A DNA stretch of 64,000 nt. It comes from Candidatus Rokuibacteriota bacterium. Lineage in GTDB: Bacteria; Methylomirabilota; Methylomirabilia; Rokubacteriales; CSP1-6. Made by a program: the position numbers and the translations under genes. Location of the stretch: assembly GCA_003220435.1 (NCBI GenBank), contig QHSL01000061.1:62001-126000 (forward strand). Direction: 5' to 3'. This document shows, piece by piece, positions 1 through 8,264 of the stretch; within the stretch, counting starts at the first letter, position 1, and every line of letters begins with the position of its first letter. Below the pieces are notes generated by a model, which ran no database searches, was not told where the DNA came from, and was given only the letters and a program-made list of their open reading frames with translations.

Positions 1-117
1 GACGCCGGTGTCGCCGACGCTCGAGCGCGTCACCATCCCGATGTTGTCGGCTCGCAGACGGCTCTTCCGGCCGTCGTGCGTCGTGAACTCGATCCAATCA
101 GCAGCCGGTTCGTCCAT
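1..117 (-). CDS. Partial small protein of unknown function (C-terminus beyond window)
   Basis: Thirty-nine codons are visible from an ATG preceded by a good ribosome binding site (GGGGAG, 4 nt upstream); the rest lies before position 1. The start reads MDEPAADWIEFTTHDGRK. A short hydrophobic strand followed by a charged turn and a second strand (residues 8-24) recalls the small beta-rich FlbD-like proteins that bacteria carry in large numbers, but too little is visible to assign a family. The following 227 bases up to the next gene show nothing I can support. Confidence 0.5.
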   Translation of the reverse strand, partial: MDEPAADWIEFTTHDGRKSRLRADNIGMVTRSSVGDTGV

Positions 118-344
118 CGCTCTCCCCCTCGCGCGGTGTGCGCGCGGCGACCAACACATGCGTTCAGGGGAGACACGCTAACAATCACCCCGTCGACGCC
201 ACGAAGGAATTCGGACACGCGAGAGGTTGGCGCCGCGGCCGTCGACGGCTACTGGATCTGGTGCAACGTCAGGCGCCGACGACGACCCAGGCGCGTCGCG
301 CCCGCGACTCGAGAACGGCGTCGAGAACCATCTGGGCGAGCGCG

Positions 345-665
345 CTAGGAGCGGATCCGGCCGTTGACCAGCGCGCCCCACGTCGAGACGAGGAAGGGCA
401 CGAGGTACGTGAGCGGCACTTTCCAGGCGAGGGCGCGCGGCCACTCGGCGCGCAGCACCACATCGCCCTGATTGATGGCCAGCAGGAGCGTGCCGAAGAT
501 GGCGGCGATCATGAGCGAGCGCTTCAGCATGGGACGGTGGCGCAGGGCGCAGCGCTGGCACTTGACGATCGGGCCGTGGGGCGTCGGGAAGAGGAACGTG
601 GTACCGCGCCCGCGCCCGCGCCCGCACCCGGCGCAGCGGCGATCGACGGTCGTGGCCGAGCTCAC
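345..665 (-). CDS. NrtS-like small membrane protein with N-terminal zinc ribbon
   Basis: 106 residues from a GTG start. The C-terminal half (about residues 47-106) has two hydrophobic segments separated by an INQGD turn and a second segment containing YLVPFLVSTWGAL; this matches the NrtS nitrate/nitrite transporter family, whose members are two-helix proteins of 70-90 residues. The N-terminal third is unusual: Cys11, Cys14, Cys36 and Cys39 form two CxxC pairs spaced like a zinc ribbon, separated by a Gly/Arg-rich stretch. A start at Met46 would give a plain NrtS-length protein, so the ribbon depends on the GTG start. It is divergent to the peroxiredoxin gene, with 46 bases between starts. Transport substrate is inferred from family only. 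Confidence 0.6.
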   Translation of the reverse strand: MSSATTVDRRCAGCGRGRGRGTTFLFPTPHGPIVKCQRCALRHRPMLKRSLMIAAIFGTLLLAINQGDVVLRAEWPRALAWKVPLTYLVPFLVSTWGALVNGRIRS

Positions 666-695
666 GCGGTCGATTCTATGTCCCCTACCCAAACG

Positions 696-704
696 TGGTA
701 TAGG
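696..704 (+). promoter_or_regulatory. Extended -10 promoter candidate (TGG TATAGG)
   Basis: A TGn-TATAGG extended -10 lies 7 nt before the peroxiredoxin ATG. The AGGGAG part could also act as ribosome binding site if transcription starts further upstream. No -35 is obvious. Confidence 0.4.
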
Positions 705-711
705 GAGATTC

Positions 712-1188
712 ATGATCGGGCTGCGCTTCGGCCAGGAGGCGCCGAGCTTCACGCTGCCGTCGACCGGAGGCGGTGCCGTGACGCTGTCCGACTTCAAGGG
801 GAAGTCGGACGTGGTCCTCGTCTTTTACTGTTACGACTGGGGCAGCATCTGAACGCCCGAGCTGAGCGACCTGGGCCAGGTCGCTGACGAGATCGCCCGG
901 CGGGGAGCAGTCCTCCTCGGCATCAGCGGCGACACCTCCTTCTGCCACGCCGCCTTCACCAAGGCGCGGAGCTTCCCGTTTCCGCTCCTGAGCGACGTCC
1001 ACCGCACGGCGATCGGCGCCTACGGCGTGCACGACGCCGAGCGCAACGTCGCGTACCGCTCGACCTTCGTCGTGGACCGCGCCGGCGTGCTGCGCTGGGG
1101 CCAGGCCGGGGACCGCCAGATGGTCCGCGACGGACGCGAAATCCTTCGCGTTCTCGACGTCATCGAGGGACTCCGTCGAAAGGGCTGA
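712..1188 (+). CDS. Selenocysteine-containing peroxiredoxin (in-frame UGA at 850-852)
   Basis: Read through UGA this gives a 158-residue AhpC/TSA-fold thiol peroxidase with the full family order: an FxLPS strand near the N-terminus, VVLVFYCYDW, the active-site segment, then FPLLSD (residues 90-95) and YRSTFVVD with the expected active-site Arg116. The UGA is codon 47 and falls exactly where the peroxidatic Cys belongs (x-U-TPEL against the family's x-C-T-x-E-L), so selenocysteine is the natural reading. A perfect hairpin follows 12 nt later. Cys78 (SFCHAAF) could be a resolving Cys and Cys40 sits 7 residues before Sec, where Pro is usual; the Thr/Ser normally 3 residues before the peroxidatic residue is Gly44. 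The downstream half stays in frame with intact motifs, which argues against a pseudogene. Start chosen by AGGGAG 4 nt upstream. Confidence 0.85.
865..885 (+). promoter_or_regulatory. Bacterial SECIS-like hairpin in the peroxiredoxin gene
   Basis: AGCGACCTG (865-873) pairs perfectly over 9 bp with CAGGTCGCT (877-885) around a GGC loop. It begins 12 nt after the UGA, and 21 nt separate UGA from the loop. This spacing, and a G at the start of the loop, fit the general bacterial SECIS pattern recognised by SelB. It lies inside the coding sequence, as bacterial SECIS elements do. Confidence 0.75.
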
Positions 1189-1207
1189 GTTGGGGTAACG
1201 TGGATGT

Positions 1208-2146
1208 ATGACCCTCGCGCCCCAAGAAGTCTTCCGGAAGCTCACCCGCAACATCGAGACGGTGATACGGGGCCAGTCCGGGGCGATCCGGAAGCTTCTC
1301 GCCGCCTTCGCGAGCGGCGGCCACGTCCTGCTCGAGGACAATCCGGGGACCGGTAAAACCACTCTCGCCAAGGCGCTCGCCCGGTCCATCGGCGCGCGCT
1401 TCAAGCGGATCCAGTTCACGCCCGACCTCTTGCCCTCGGACATCCTCGGCGTGTCCGTGTTCGATCAGCGCGACCACGCCTTCCGCTTCCACGAGGGCCC
1501 GGTCTTCACCAACATCCTGCTCGCCGACGAGATCAACCGGGCCTCACCGCGGACGCAATCGGCGCTCCTCGAGGCGATGGCGGAGGGCCAGGTCTCGGTC
1601 GAGGGCAGCACGCACCCGCTGGCCGAGCTCTTCTTCGTGATCGCCACGCAGAATCCGGTCGAGTTCCGCGGCACCTACCCGCTCCCCGAGGCGCAGATGG
1701 ACCGGTTCGCCGTGCAATGCAGCCTCGGCTACGTCGTTCCGGAGGAAGAAGTCGCGATCCTTTCGGCCCAGGAGCAACGGCACCCCATCGACACGCTGGC
1801 GCCGTGCGTGTCCATCGACGACCTGCTCGCGGTGCGCCGGAGCGTGTTCGGCGTGCGTATGAGCGACGAGCTCAAGCGCTACGTCGTCGACGTCGTGCGC
1901 CAGACGCGCGCCGCCAACGGCGTCCAGCTCGGCGCGAGCCCCCGCGCGTCGCTCGCGCTGATGAAGGCGGCGCAGGCGCTGGCCCTCGCCGAGGGGCGCG
2001 AGTTTGTCATTCCGGAGGACGTCCGCGAGCTGGCGGTGCCGGTCATCGCCCACCGCCTGATCGTCGACCCGCAGGCGCGTTTCGCCGGCGTGTCGGCGGT
2101 CACCATCGTCGAGGAGATCCTGACGAAGGTGCCGGTGCCGTCCTAG
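1208..2146 (+). CDS. MoxR-family AAA+ ATPase
   Basis: 312 residues, the usual length. Walker A is EDNPGTGKTT with Lys50; Walker B and the following segment are ILLADEINRASPRTQ (about residues 101-116), diagnostic of MoxR proteins, and TQNP (sensor 1) follows. MoxR ATPases act as chaperone-like factors assembling or activating membrane or metal-enzyme complexes. Genes for a DUF58 protein and a TgpA-type transglutaminase follow within 14 and -4 bases, a widespread three-gene arrangement, so the ATPase probably works with those two at the membrane. The specific client is unknown. Confidence 0.92.
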   Translation: MTLAPQEVFRKLTRNIETVIRGQSGAIRKLLAAFASGGHVLLEDNPGTGKTTLAKALARSIGARFKRIQFTPDLLPSDILGVSVFDQRDHAFRFHEGPVFTNILLADEINRASPRTQSALLEAMAEGQVSVEGSTHPLAELFFVIATQNPVEFRGTYPLPEAQMDRFAVQCSLGYVVPEEEVAILSAQEQRHPIDTLAPCVSIDDLLAVRRSVFGVRMSDELKRYVVDVVRQTRAANGVQLGASPRASLALMKAAQALALAEGREFVIPEDVRELAVPVIAHRLIVDPQARFAGVSAVTIVEEILTKVPVPS

Positions 2147-2159
2147 GGTCGTCGACCCG

Positions 2160-3485
2160 ATGAAGCGCCTCCTGTATCGCTGGTTCCGGTCCGCCTCGTC
2201 CTTCCAGCATCGGCTGGACCGGCGGTTCACGCGCGCCGGCTGGCTCGCCCTGGGCGTCGTCGGCGCCGCCGCGGTGATCGGCCTCGACACGAACCGCACC
2301 GTCGGCCATCAGGTCTTCACGCTCATGCTGGCCCTCCTGGCGCTCTCGACGGCGTCGAGCCTCGTGTTCCGGGCGCGTCTCTCGGCCCGCCGACTCCTCC
2401 CGCGTTTTGCGTCGGTCGGCGTGACCCTCACGTACCGCGTGGCGATCAGGAACGCGAGCGGCCGGCGCCAGGCGGGGCTGGTCCTGCTCGAAGAGTTCGC
2501 GGATCCCCACCCCTCGCTCGAGGAGTTCGTGACCGCGCGCGAGCCGGGCGAGGAGCGACGGAACTGGTTCGACCGCAAGGTCGGCTATCCACGGTGGACC
2601 TGGCTCGTGGCGCGGACCCGCGGCGCCGAGGTCAAGCCGACGCCGCTGCCGCCGGTCGCCGCCACCGGCGAGACCGAGGTCTCGGTCGAGCTCACGCCGC
2701 TGCGCCGCGGCCACGTGCGGTTTGAGGGACTCACGATCGCGCGGCCCGATCCGCTCGGGCTGGTCCAGGCCCTGATGACGATCCCGCTTCCGCAGTCGCT
2801 CCTCGTTCTGCCGAAGCGCTACCCGATGCGGCCCATCCGGCTCCCGGGCCAGCGCAAGTATCAGCCGGGCGGTGTCGCGCTCGCCTCCTCGGTCGGCGAG
2901 TCCGAAGAGTTCGTGTCGCTCCGCGACTACCGGCCGGGCGATCCGCTGCGCCGCATCCACTGGAGGAGCTGGGCCCGCGTCGGCCGGCCCGTCGTCAAGG
3001 AATACCAGGACGAGTTCTTCGTCCGGAACGCGCTCGTGCTGGACACGTTCACCGGGGCCGACGGCGACCCGGTGTTCGAGGACGCGGTATCCGCCGCCGC
3101 GTCGATCGCGATCTCGACGGACACGCAGGAATCGCTTCTCGACCTCATGTTCGTCGGCCCCGAGGCGTACTGCTTCACGGCCGGCCGGGGGCTCGGCCAT
3201 CTGGACCGGCTCCTCGAGGTGCTGGCGTGCGTGGGGCCCTGCCGCGACAAACCGTTTCGCTCGCTGCAGCGCTCGGTGATCGACCGGCACACCTCGCTGA
3301 GCGGCTGCGTGTGCGTGCTGCTCGGGTGGGACGACGCGCGCCAGGATCTCATCCGAAACCTGGAAGCCCTCGGCACCCCGACCGAAGTGTTCGTCGTGGG
3401 CGAGCCCGGCACGCTCGAGCGGCTGCCCCCCAGCGTCCATCGCCTCGAAGTCGGGCGGGTGGGTGAGGGGCTGGCCAGGCTATGA
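2160..3485 (+). CDS. DUF58 domain protein, membrane anchored
   Basis: 441 residues. Two hydrophobic segments near residues 24-65 anchor the protein; the DUF58 signature RDYRPGDPLRRIHWR lies near residue 255-270, followed by a region resembling a von Willebrand A fold in which acidic residues could bind metal. DUF58 proteins regularly accompany MoxR ATPases and are thought to be their partners. The stop overlaps the start of the next gene (ATGA), so the three genes are translationally coupled. Confidence 0.9.
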   Translation: MKRLLYRWFRSASSFQHRLDRRFTRAGWLALGVVGAAAVIGLDTNRTVGHQVFTLMLALLALSTASSLVFRARLSARRLLPRFASVGVTLTYRVAIRNASGRRQAGLVLLEEFADPHPSLEEFVTAREPGEERRNWFDRKVGYPRWTWLVARTRGAEVKPTPLPPVAATGETEVSVELTPLRRGHVRFEGLTIARPDPLGLVQALMTIPLPQSLLVLPKRYPMRPIRLPGQRKYQPGGVALASSVGESEEFVSLRDYRPGDPLRRIHWRSWARVGRPVVKEYQDEFFVRNALVLDTFTGADGDPVFEDAVSAAASIAISTDTQESLLDLMFVGPEAYCFTAGRGLGHLDRLLEVLACVGPCRDKPFRSLQRSVIDRHTSLSGCVCVLLGWDDARQDLIRNLEALGTPTEVFVVGEPGTLERLPPSVHRLEVGRVGEGLARL

Positions 3486-5476
3486 CGCCGCCGCCCCTGC
3501 TGCTCGGGGCCGCCCTGCTCTTCTGGGGCTGGCACACCGGGTTCCTGCTCGTCGCGCTGCCGGTAGCGCTGCTCCTCGAGGCGGCGCGGGCCGTCGAGTG
3601 GCGACTCGAGCTGTCGATCGCCGACTTCAATCGGGTCGCGGACCTGTGCGCGCTCCTCATTGTGGTGAGCGGCATCTACCTCTTCTCGACTGCCGGGTCG
3701 GCGCGCGGCGCCGGGGGCCCGCGCGCGATCACGCTCCTGTTCCAGTGGCTGCCCCTGCTCCTGTTCCCGCTGATCGCCGGCCAGCGCTATAGCGCCGCTG
3801 GACGCGCACCGCTCACCGCGTTTTTCTGGGCGCTCCGGCGCCAGGCGGCCCGCGACCCGCAGGCGCGACCCGCGACCGCGGATCTGGGCTACGTCTATTT
3901 CGCCCTCTGCGTCCTGTCGGCGAGCGCGGCGAACCGACGGACGATCGACTTCTACGTCGGGCTCTGTGCGCTGGCGGCCTGGGCCCTCTGGCCCTGGCGC
4001 TCCCGGCGCTACTCACCGCTCTGGTGGGCGCCGCTGCTGGTCCTCGCGGCGGGCGTCGGCTACGTGGGCCATATCGCGCTCCACAATCTGCAGCGCGCGG
4101 TCGAGCAGACCGTCTTCGACTTCGTGTTCAACACCGGGACCGGCGACACGGACCCTTTCCGGTCCACGACGTCGCTGGGTCATCTCGGGAATCTGAAGCT
4201 GTCCGAGCGGACGCTGCTCCGGGTCGAGCCGGGCGGCGGAGTGGGCGTGCCGCTCCTCTTGCGCGAGGCGAGCTACGACGTCTACAACGCGCCCGGCTGG
4301 TTCGCCTCCGGCGCGGGCTTCACCTCGGTCCCGCCGGAAGCGGACGGCGAGACGTGGAAGTTCGTCCACGGCCCCAGTTCGGGGTCACAAGTCACCGTCG
4401 CGGCGTACCTCAATCGCGGACGCGGCGTGCTGGCCCTTCCTCCCGGAGCCTTCGAGATCGATCGCCTGGCGGTCGTCGGCGTGCACCGGAACCGCCTCGG
4501 CGCGGTGAAGGTCGAGGAGGGCCTCGGGCTCGTCACGTACACCGCCCTCTTCGGCCCCCGCGGGCCGCTCGACGGGCCTCCCGGCGACACCGACCTCGGC
4601 GTGCCGTCGCGCGAGGCTCCGATCGTTCACCGCATCGCGCAAGAGCTGGCGTTCGAGGGTAAGTCGCCGGCGGAGAGGCTCGCGTCGATCGAGGCGTACT
4701 TCCAGCGAGGGTTTCGCTACTCAACCTGGAAGGGCAGACGCGAAAGCGCCGAGACCGCGATCGAGGAATTCCTGGTGCGCTCGCGCGCGGGGCACTGCGA
4801 GTATTTCGCCACCGCGACGGTGCTGCTGCTTCGGGCCGCGGGCGTGCCGGCGCGCTACGCGGTTGGCTACTCGGTGCAGGAGTGGAGCCCTCTCGAGCGG
4901 CGCTACATCGTGCGGGCTCGACACAGCCACTCCTGGGCGCTCGCGTTCGTGCACGGCGGCTGGCGCGACGTCGATACGACGCCGGCGGTGTGGGCGGACG
5001 CCGAGCGTGACCAGGGATCGCCGTTCGAGCTCCTGCACGATCTCTGGTCCTGGGCGGTCTTCGTCTTCTCGCGCTGGCGATGGGGCGGCGACGAGGGCTC
5101 GGTCGGCAGATACGCGGGCTGGCTCCTGGTGCCCCTCGTGCTGCTGCTGGCCTGGCGGCTCTACTCCCGACGTCGCGTGGGCCATGGCGGCGCGGCGTCG
5201 GCGGCCGCGGCCGGAGCGATCGCGCGGCCCGGCCAGGACTCGGAATACTATCTCATCGAGCGGCGTCTTGAGAGCGAGGGGCGTGGGCGACGCCCGTGGG
5301 AGCCGGCGTCGGCGTGGATCCAGCGAATTCACGCCGGGGAGCTCAGGCCGATCGTCGAGCTCCACTACCGGTACCGCTTCGACCCCGCGGGTCTCGACCC
5401 GATCGCGCGCGTCGCGCTCAAGGCGGGCGCCGAGGCGTGGCTCCGCGAGCATCCGGTCGCCGAAGCCACCCGCTGA
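3482..5476 (+). CDS. TgpA-type transmembrane transglutaminase-like protein
   Basis: 664 residues. The first ~200 residues contain several membrane helices (DUF3488 type), then a periplasmic transglutaminase-like domain with the catalytic triad visible: Cys439 in RAGHCEYFATA, His483 in RHSHSWAL and an Asp in WRDVDTTP (Asp498). A further membrane helix lies near residues 540-560, followed by a cytoplasmic DUF4129-like tail. It completes the MoxR-DUF58-TgpA set. TgpA of Pseudomonas is essential there, but the reaction catalysed in this family is not established; cross-linking or hydrolysis of an envelope protein is inferred. Confidence 0.9.
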   Translation: MTPPPLLLGAALLFWGWHTGFLLVALPVALLLEAARAVEWRLELSIADFNRVADLCALLIVVSGIYLFSTAGSARGAGGPRAITLLFQWLPLLLFPLIAGQRYSAAGRAPLTAFFWALRRQAARDPQARPATADLGYVYFALCVLSASAANRRTIDFYVGLCALAAWALWPWRSRRYSPLWWAPLLVLAAGVGYVGHIALHNLQRAVEQTVFDFVFNTGTGDTDPFRSTTSLGHLGNLKLSERTLLRVEPGGGVGVPLLLREASYDVYNAPGWFASGAGFTSVPPEADGETWKFVHGPSSGSQVTVAAYLNRGRGVLALPPGAFEIDRLAVVGVHRNRLGAVKVEEGLGLVTYTALFGPRGPLDGPPGDTDLGVPSREAPIVHRIAQELAFEGKSPAERLASIEAYFQRGFRYSTWKGRRESAETAIEEFLVRSRAGHCEYFATATVLLLRAAGVPARYAVGYSVQEWSPLERRYIVRARHSHSWALAFVHGGWRDVDTTPAVWADAERDQGSPFELLHDLWSWAVFVFSRWRWGGDEGSVGRYAGWLLVPLVLLLAWRLYSRRRVGHGGAASAAAAGAIARPGQDSEYYLIERRLESEGRGRRPWEPASAWIQRIHAGELRPIVELHYRYRFDPAGLDPIARVALKAGAEAWLREHPVAEATR

Positions 5477-5495
5477 CCGCTGGCTCTTTCGGTCG

Positions 5496-5504
5496 TGCTA
5501 GAGT
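5496..5504 (+). promoter_or_regulatory. Extended -10 promoter candidate (TGC TAGAGT)
   Basis: The hexamer TAGAGT preceded by TGC ends exactly 7 nt before the ATG at 5512, which would place the transcription start at or next to the A of the start codon (leaderless mRNA). There is no Shine-Dalgarno sequence in the gap. Confidence 0.45.
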
Positions 5505-5511
5505 TGCGCCC

Positions 5512-6642
5512 ATGATATTCCCACTCGACACATCCAGCGTGGAAGCCCTCGGCCTTGATCCTCAACCGCTCGGCCGTCTGCGCGAGCTGATCACGGCGCA
5601 CATCGCGGAGGGGCGCTATCCCGCCGCGCAGATCGCCGTCGCGCGGCACGGCAAGCTCGGCCTGACGTGGACGCTCGGCGACGCTCGGCTCGAGCCCCAA
5701 CGCGTCCCGGCGAGCGACGACACGCTGTGGCTGCTCTACTCGAACACCAAGGTGCTCACCGCATGCGCCGTGTGGATCCTCGTGGAGCGCGGCGCGCTCG
5801 CGTTCACCGATCGGGTTGCCGACCACGTGCCCGGGTTCCAGGCCAACGGCAAGGGCGACATCTCCGTCATCCAGCTTCTCTCGCATCAGGGCGGCTTCCC
5901 CAGCGCGCAGGTGCCAAAGGAGGCGTGGGAGGATCACGAGCTCCTGCGACGCACGGTCTGCAGTTTCACGCTCGAGTGGACGCCCGGCTCGCGTGTCCAC
6001 TATCACCCGGGCTCGGCCCACTGGGTCGCGGCGGTGCTGATCGAGTCGCTGACCAAGACCGACTACCGCGCCTTCATCCGTGAGCAGATCACCGAGCCGC
6101 TCGGCCTCGCTGCCGACGTCTTCGTCGGCCTGCCCGACCGCGCCCACCGGCGCGCGGCCGACATCCACGAGCCCACGGCTGACGGCGCCGCCCACGTGAA
6201 GCGGCTCGAAGAGACCACGCCGGAGGCGCGGCGTGCCGGCACGCCCGGAGGCGGGGGCTACGCCACCGCCCGCGGGATGGCGGCGTTCTATCAGATGCTC
6301 CTCCGGGGCGGCACGCTCGGCGGCGCGCGGGTGCTCTCGCCGCGCACGCTCGCGTACGTCACCCGCAACTTCACGGGGGAGCGCGTCGACGGCAACATGG
6401 GGATGGCGATGCATCGCGGGCTCGGCCCGCACCTGCGCGGGACGACGGCCACGATCCGAGGACTCGGGTCCCTCGCGTCTCCCGGCACGTTCGGCCACGG
6501 CGGAGCCGGAACGTCCTACTGCTGGGCCGATCCCGACTCGGGCGTGTCGTTCGCGTACCTGACCAACAGCCGCGTCGCCGATCCGTGGCACTCGGCGCGA
6601 CTGGACCGCGTGAGCAACCTCGTCCACGTCTCGATCGTCTGA
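5512..6642 (+). CDS. Serine hydrolase of the beta-lactamase/esterase family (class C fold)
   Basis: 376 residues. The nucleophile motif SxxK is SNTK at residues 77-80; YHPGSAHWV occupies the place of the YxN region and HGGAGTSYCW (about residue 328) replaces the KTG box. This combination is typical of non-lactamase members of COG1680 such as esterases and D-amino-peptidases. No signal peptide is seen, so a cytoplasmic esterase is more likely than an antibiotic resistance enzyme. Substrate unknown. It stands 35 bases after the TgpA gene but has its own promoter-like sequence. Confidence 0.85.
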   Translation: MIFPLDTSSVEALGLDPQPLGRLRELITAHIAEGRYPAAQIAVARHGKLGLTWTLGDARLEPQRVPASDDTLWLLYSNTKVLTACAVWILVERGALAFTDRVADHVPGFQANGKGDISVIQLLSHQGGFPSAQVPKEAWEDHELLRRTVCSFTLEWTPGSRVHYHPGSAHWVAAVLIESLTKTDYRAFIREQITEPLGLAADVFVGLPDRAHRRAADIHEPTADGAAHVKRLEETTPEARRAGTPGGGGYATARGMAAFYQMLLRGGTLGGARVLSPRTLAYVTRNFTGERVDGNMGMAMHRGLGPHLRGTTATIRGLGSLASPGTFGHGGAGTSYCWADPDSGVSFAYLTNSRVADPWHSARLDRVSNLVHVSIV

Positions 6643-6654
6643 CCGGCCCGCGCG

Positions 6655-7413
6655 ATGGCGCAGCGCACCGTCCTGGTGACCGGAATGAGCGGGCTCATCG
6701 GCGGGGCGCTGCGCCGCCACCTGGACGGCAGGTACGACCTCCGGGCACTCAATCGCCGGCCCGTGAACGGCGTGAAATGCCACCAGGCCGACATCGCCGA
6801 CCTCGACGCGATCGCGCCCGCGTTCGAAGGCGTCGACACCGTCGTCCATCTCGCGGCGGTCACCGGCTCGGTCGACTCCTTCGAGCCCATCCTACGTGGG
6901 AACGTCATCGGCACCTACAACGTCTTCGAGGCCGCGCGCCGCGCGTCCGTTCGGCGCGTCGTCTACGCCTCGAGCGGGGCGACCGTGAGCGCCTGGGAGC
7001 GTGACTCGCCTTACCGCGAGCTCGTCGCCGGACGCTACGGTGAGGCGGGCACGTGGAAGACGATGACCCACGAGACGCCGACGCGCCCGGCCGGACTCTA
7101 CGGCGCCAGCAAGATCTGGGGCGAAGCGATCGCGCGCCACTATTCGGACGCGCACGGGCTGTCCGCGCTTTGCGTGCGCATAGGACGAGTGAAAGAAGAA
7201 GATCGCCCTATCTCGGCGCGAGACTATGCGGTCTGGTGTAGCCAGCGCGACGTGGTGCGGCTGCTCGAGCTCTGCATCACCGCGCCGATGACCATCCGGT
7301 TCGGCGTCTTCTTCGTGGTCTCCGACAACCGGTGGGGCTATCGCGACCTGGAGCACGCGCGCGCCGTGCTCGGCTTCGAGCCGCGTGACCGTGCGGAGGA
7401 CCATCGCCGATGA
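6655..7413 (+). CDS. NAD-dependent epimerase/dehydratase (extended SDR)
   Basis: 252 residues with the nucleotide-binding motif TGMSGLIG at residues 8-15 and the catalytic Tyr149/Lys153 (YGASK), plus a conserved VVYASSG strand. The protein is short for an epimerase and lacks most of the substrate domain, like uronate-dehydrogenase-type SDRs. The stop overlaps the next ATG (ATGA at 7410-7413), so it is coupled to the dehalogenase-like hydrolase. Substrate unknown. Confidence 0.85.
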   Translation: MAQRTVLVTGMSGLIGGALRRHLDGRYDLRALNRRPVNGVKCHQADIADLDAIAPAFEGVDTVVHLAAVTGSVDSFEPILRGNVIGTYNVFEAARRASVRRVVYASSGATVSAWERDSPYRELVAGRYGEAGTWKTMTHETPTRPAGLYGASKIWGEAIARHYSDAHGLSALCVRIGRVKEEDRPISARDYAVWCSQRDVVRLLELCITAPMTIRFGVFFVVSDNRWGYRDLEHARAVLGFEPRDRAEDHRR

Positions 7414-8261
7414 TTCGCGACGTCGTGACCGTGCGCGACCGGATCCGCATCCACTATCGGCGCCTGGGGCAGGGGCCGGGCATGGTCCTGCTCCACGGCT
7501 ATCCGCAGACCGGCCACATGTGGCGCAAGGTGATGCCGGCGCTGGCCGAGCGATTCACCGTCGTGGCGCCCGACCTGCGCGGCTACGGCGACTCCGACCG
7601 CCCGGCCGGCGGCTACGACAAACGGAGCATGGCGGCCGACATCGCCGACGTGATCGGCGCGCTGGGACTCGCTCCGGTGGTGCTCGTCGGCCACGATCGC
7701 GGCGCCCGCGTCGCGCACCGCTTCGCGCTCGATCATCCGTCGCTTCTCACGCGGCTGGTGCTGCTCGACATCGCACCGACGTACGACGTGTTCGCCCGCA
7801 CCGACCAGGTGAGCGCCCGCGCCCGCTGGCACTGGTTCTTTCACCAGCTGCCGGACTTGCCGGAGGCGCTCACCGCCGGCCGCGAGGAGATCTACCTCCG
7901 CTACATGTACAGGACGTCCGCCTACAACCCGGCCGCGATCGACGAGGACGCAGTCCAGGAATACGTCCGCTGCTTCCGCCAACCTGGCGCGATGCGCGCC
8001 GGGTTCGAGGACTATCGCGCCGGGGCCACGATCGATCTCGAGCACGACGGCGCCGACCGCGACAAGAAGGTCGCAGCGCCGACGCTGATCCTGTGGGGCG
8101 GGACCGGCCGCCGCACGCAGGCGCCCGACATGCTCGGCGTGTGGAAGGACCGCTGCGTCAGCGTCGTGGGACACCCGGTGCCCGGCTCGGGCCACTTCAT
8201 CCCCGAAGAGCAGCCCGCGGCGGTGATCGAGGCGATCCTGCGCTTCGTCGGAGCGGCGTGA
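7410..8261 (+). CDS. Alpha/beta hydrolase, haloacetate dehalogenase-like
   Basis: 283 residues. The nucleophile elbow is GHDRGAR with Asp96 rather than Ser, followed by VAHRFALDHP; HGYPQTGHMW supplies the oxyanion region; LDIAPT carries the second acid; His262 lies in GHFIPEE. Asp nucleophile plus the DRGAR-x3-R pattern is the pattern of fluoroacetate/haloacetate dehalogenases and related epoxide hydrolases. Dehalogenation is a reasonable inference but epoxide hydrolysis cannot be excluded from sequence alone. Confidence 0.85.
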   Translation: MIRDVVTVRDRIRIHYRRLGQGPGMVLLHGYPQTGHMWRKVMPALAERFTVVAPDLRGYGDSDRPAGGYDKRSMAADIADVIGALGLAPVVLVGHDRGARVAHRFALDHPSLLTRLVLLDIAPTYDVFARTDQVSARARWHWFFHQLPDLPEALTAGREEIYLRYMYRTSAYNPAAIDEDAVQEYVRCFRQPGAMRAGFEDYRAGATIDLEHDGADRDKKVAAPTLILWGGTGRRTQAPDMLGVWKDRCVSVVGHPVPGSGHFIPEEQPAAVIEAILRFVGAA

Positions 8262-8264
8262 GCG

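Noticed and set aside
853-1188. Treating the peroxiredoxin as a nonsense-mutated pseudogene
   Set aside because: The sequence after the UGA keeps every family motif in frame, the UGA is at the catalytic Cys and a hairpin follows at SECIS distance; a second gene shows the same pattern.
2100-3440. Long open frame on the minus strand opposite the DUF58 gene
   Set aside because: Arg/His/Glu-rich translation without domain pattern; a shadow of GC-rich codon usage.
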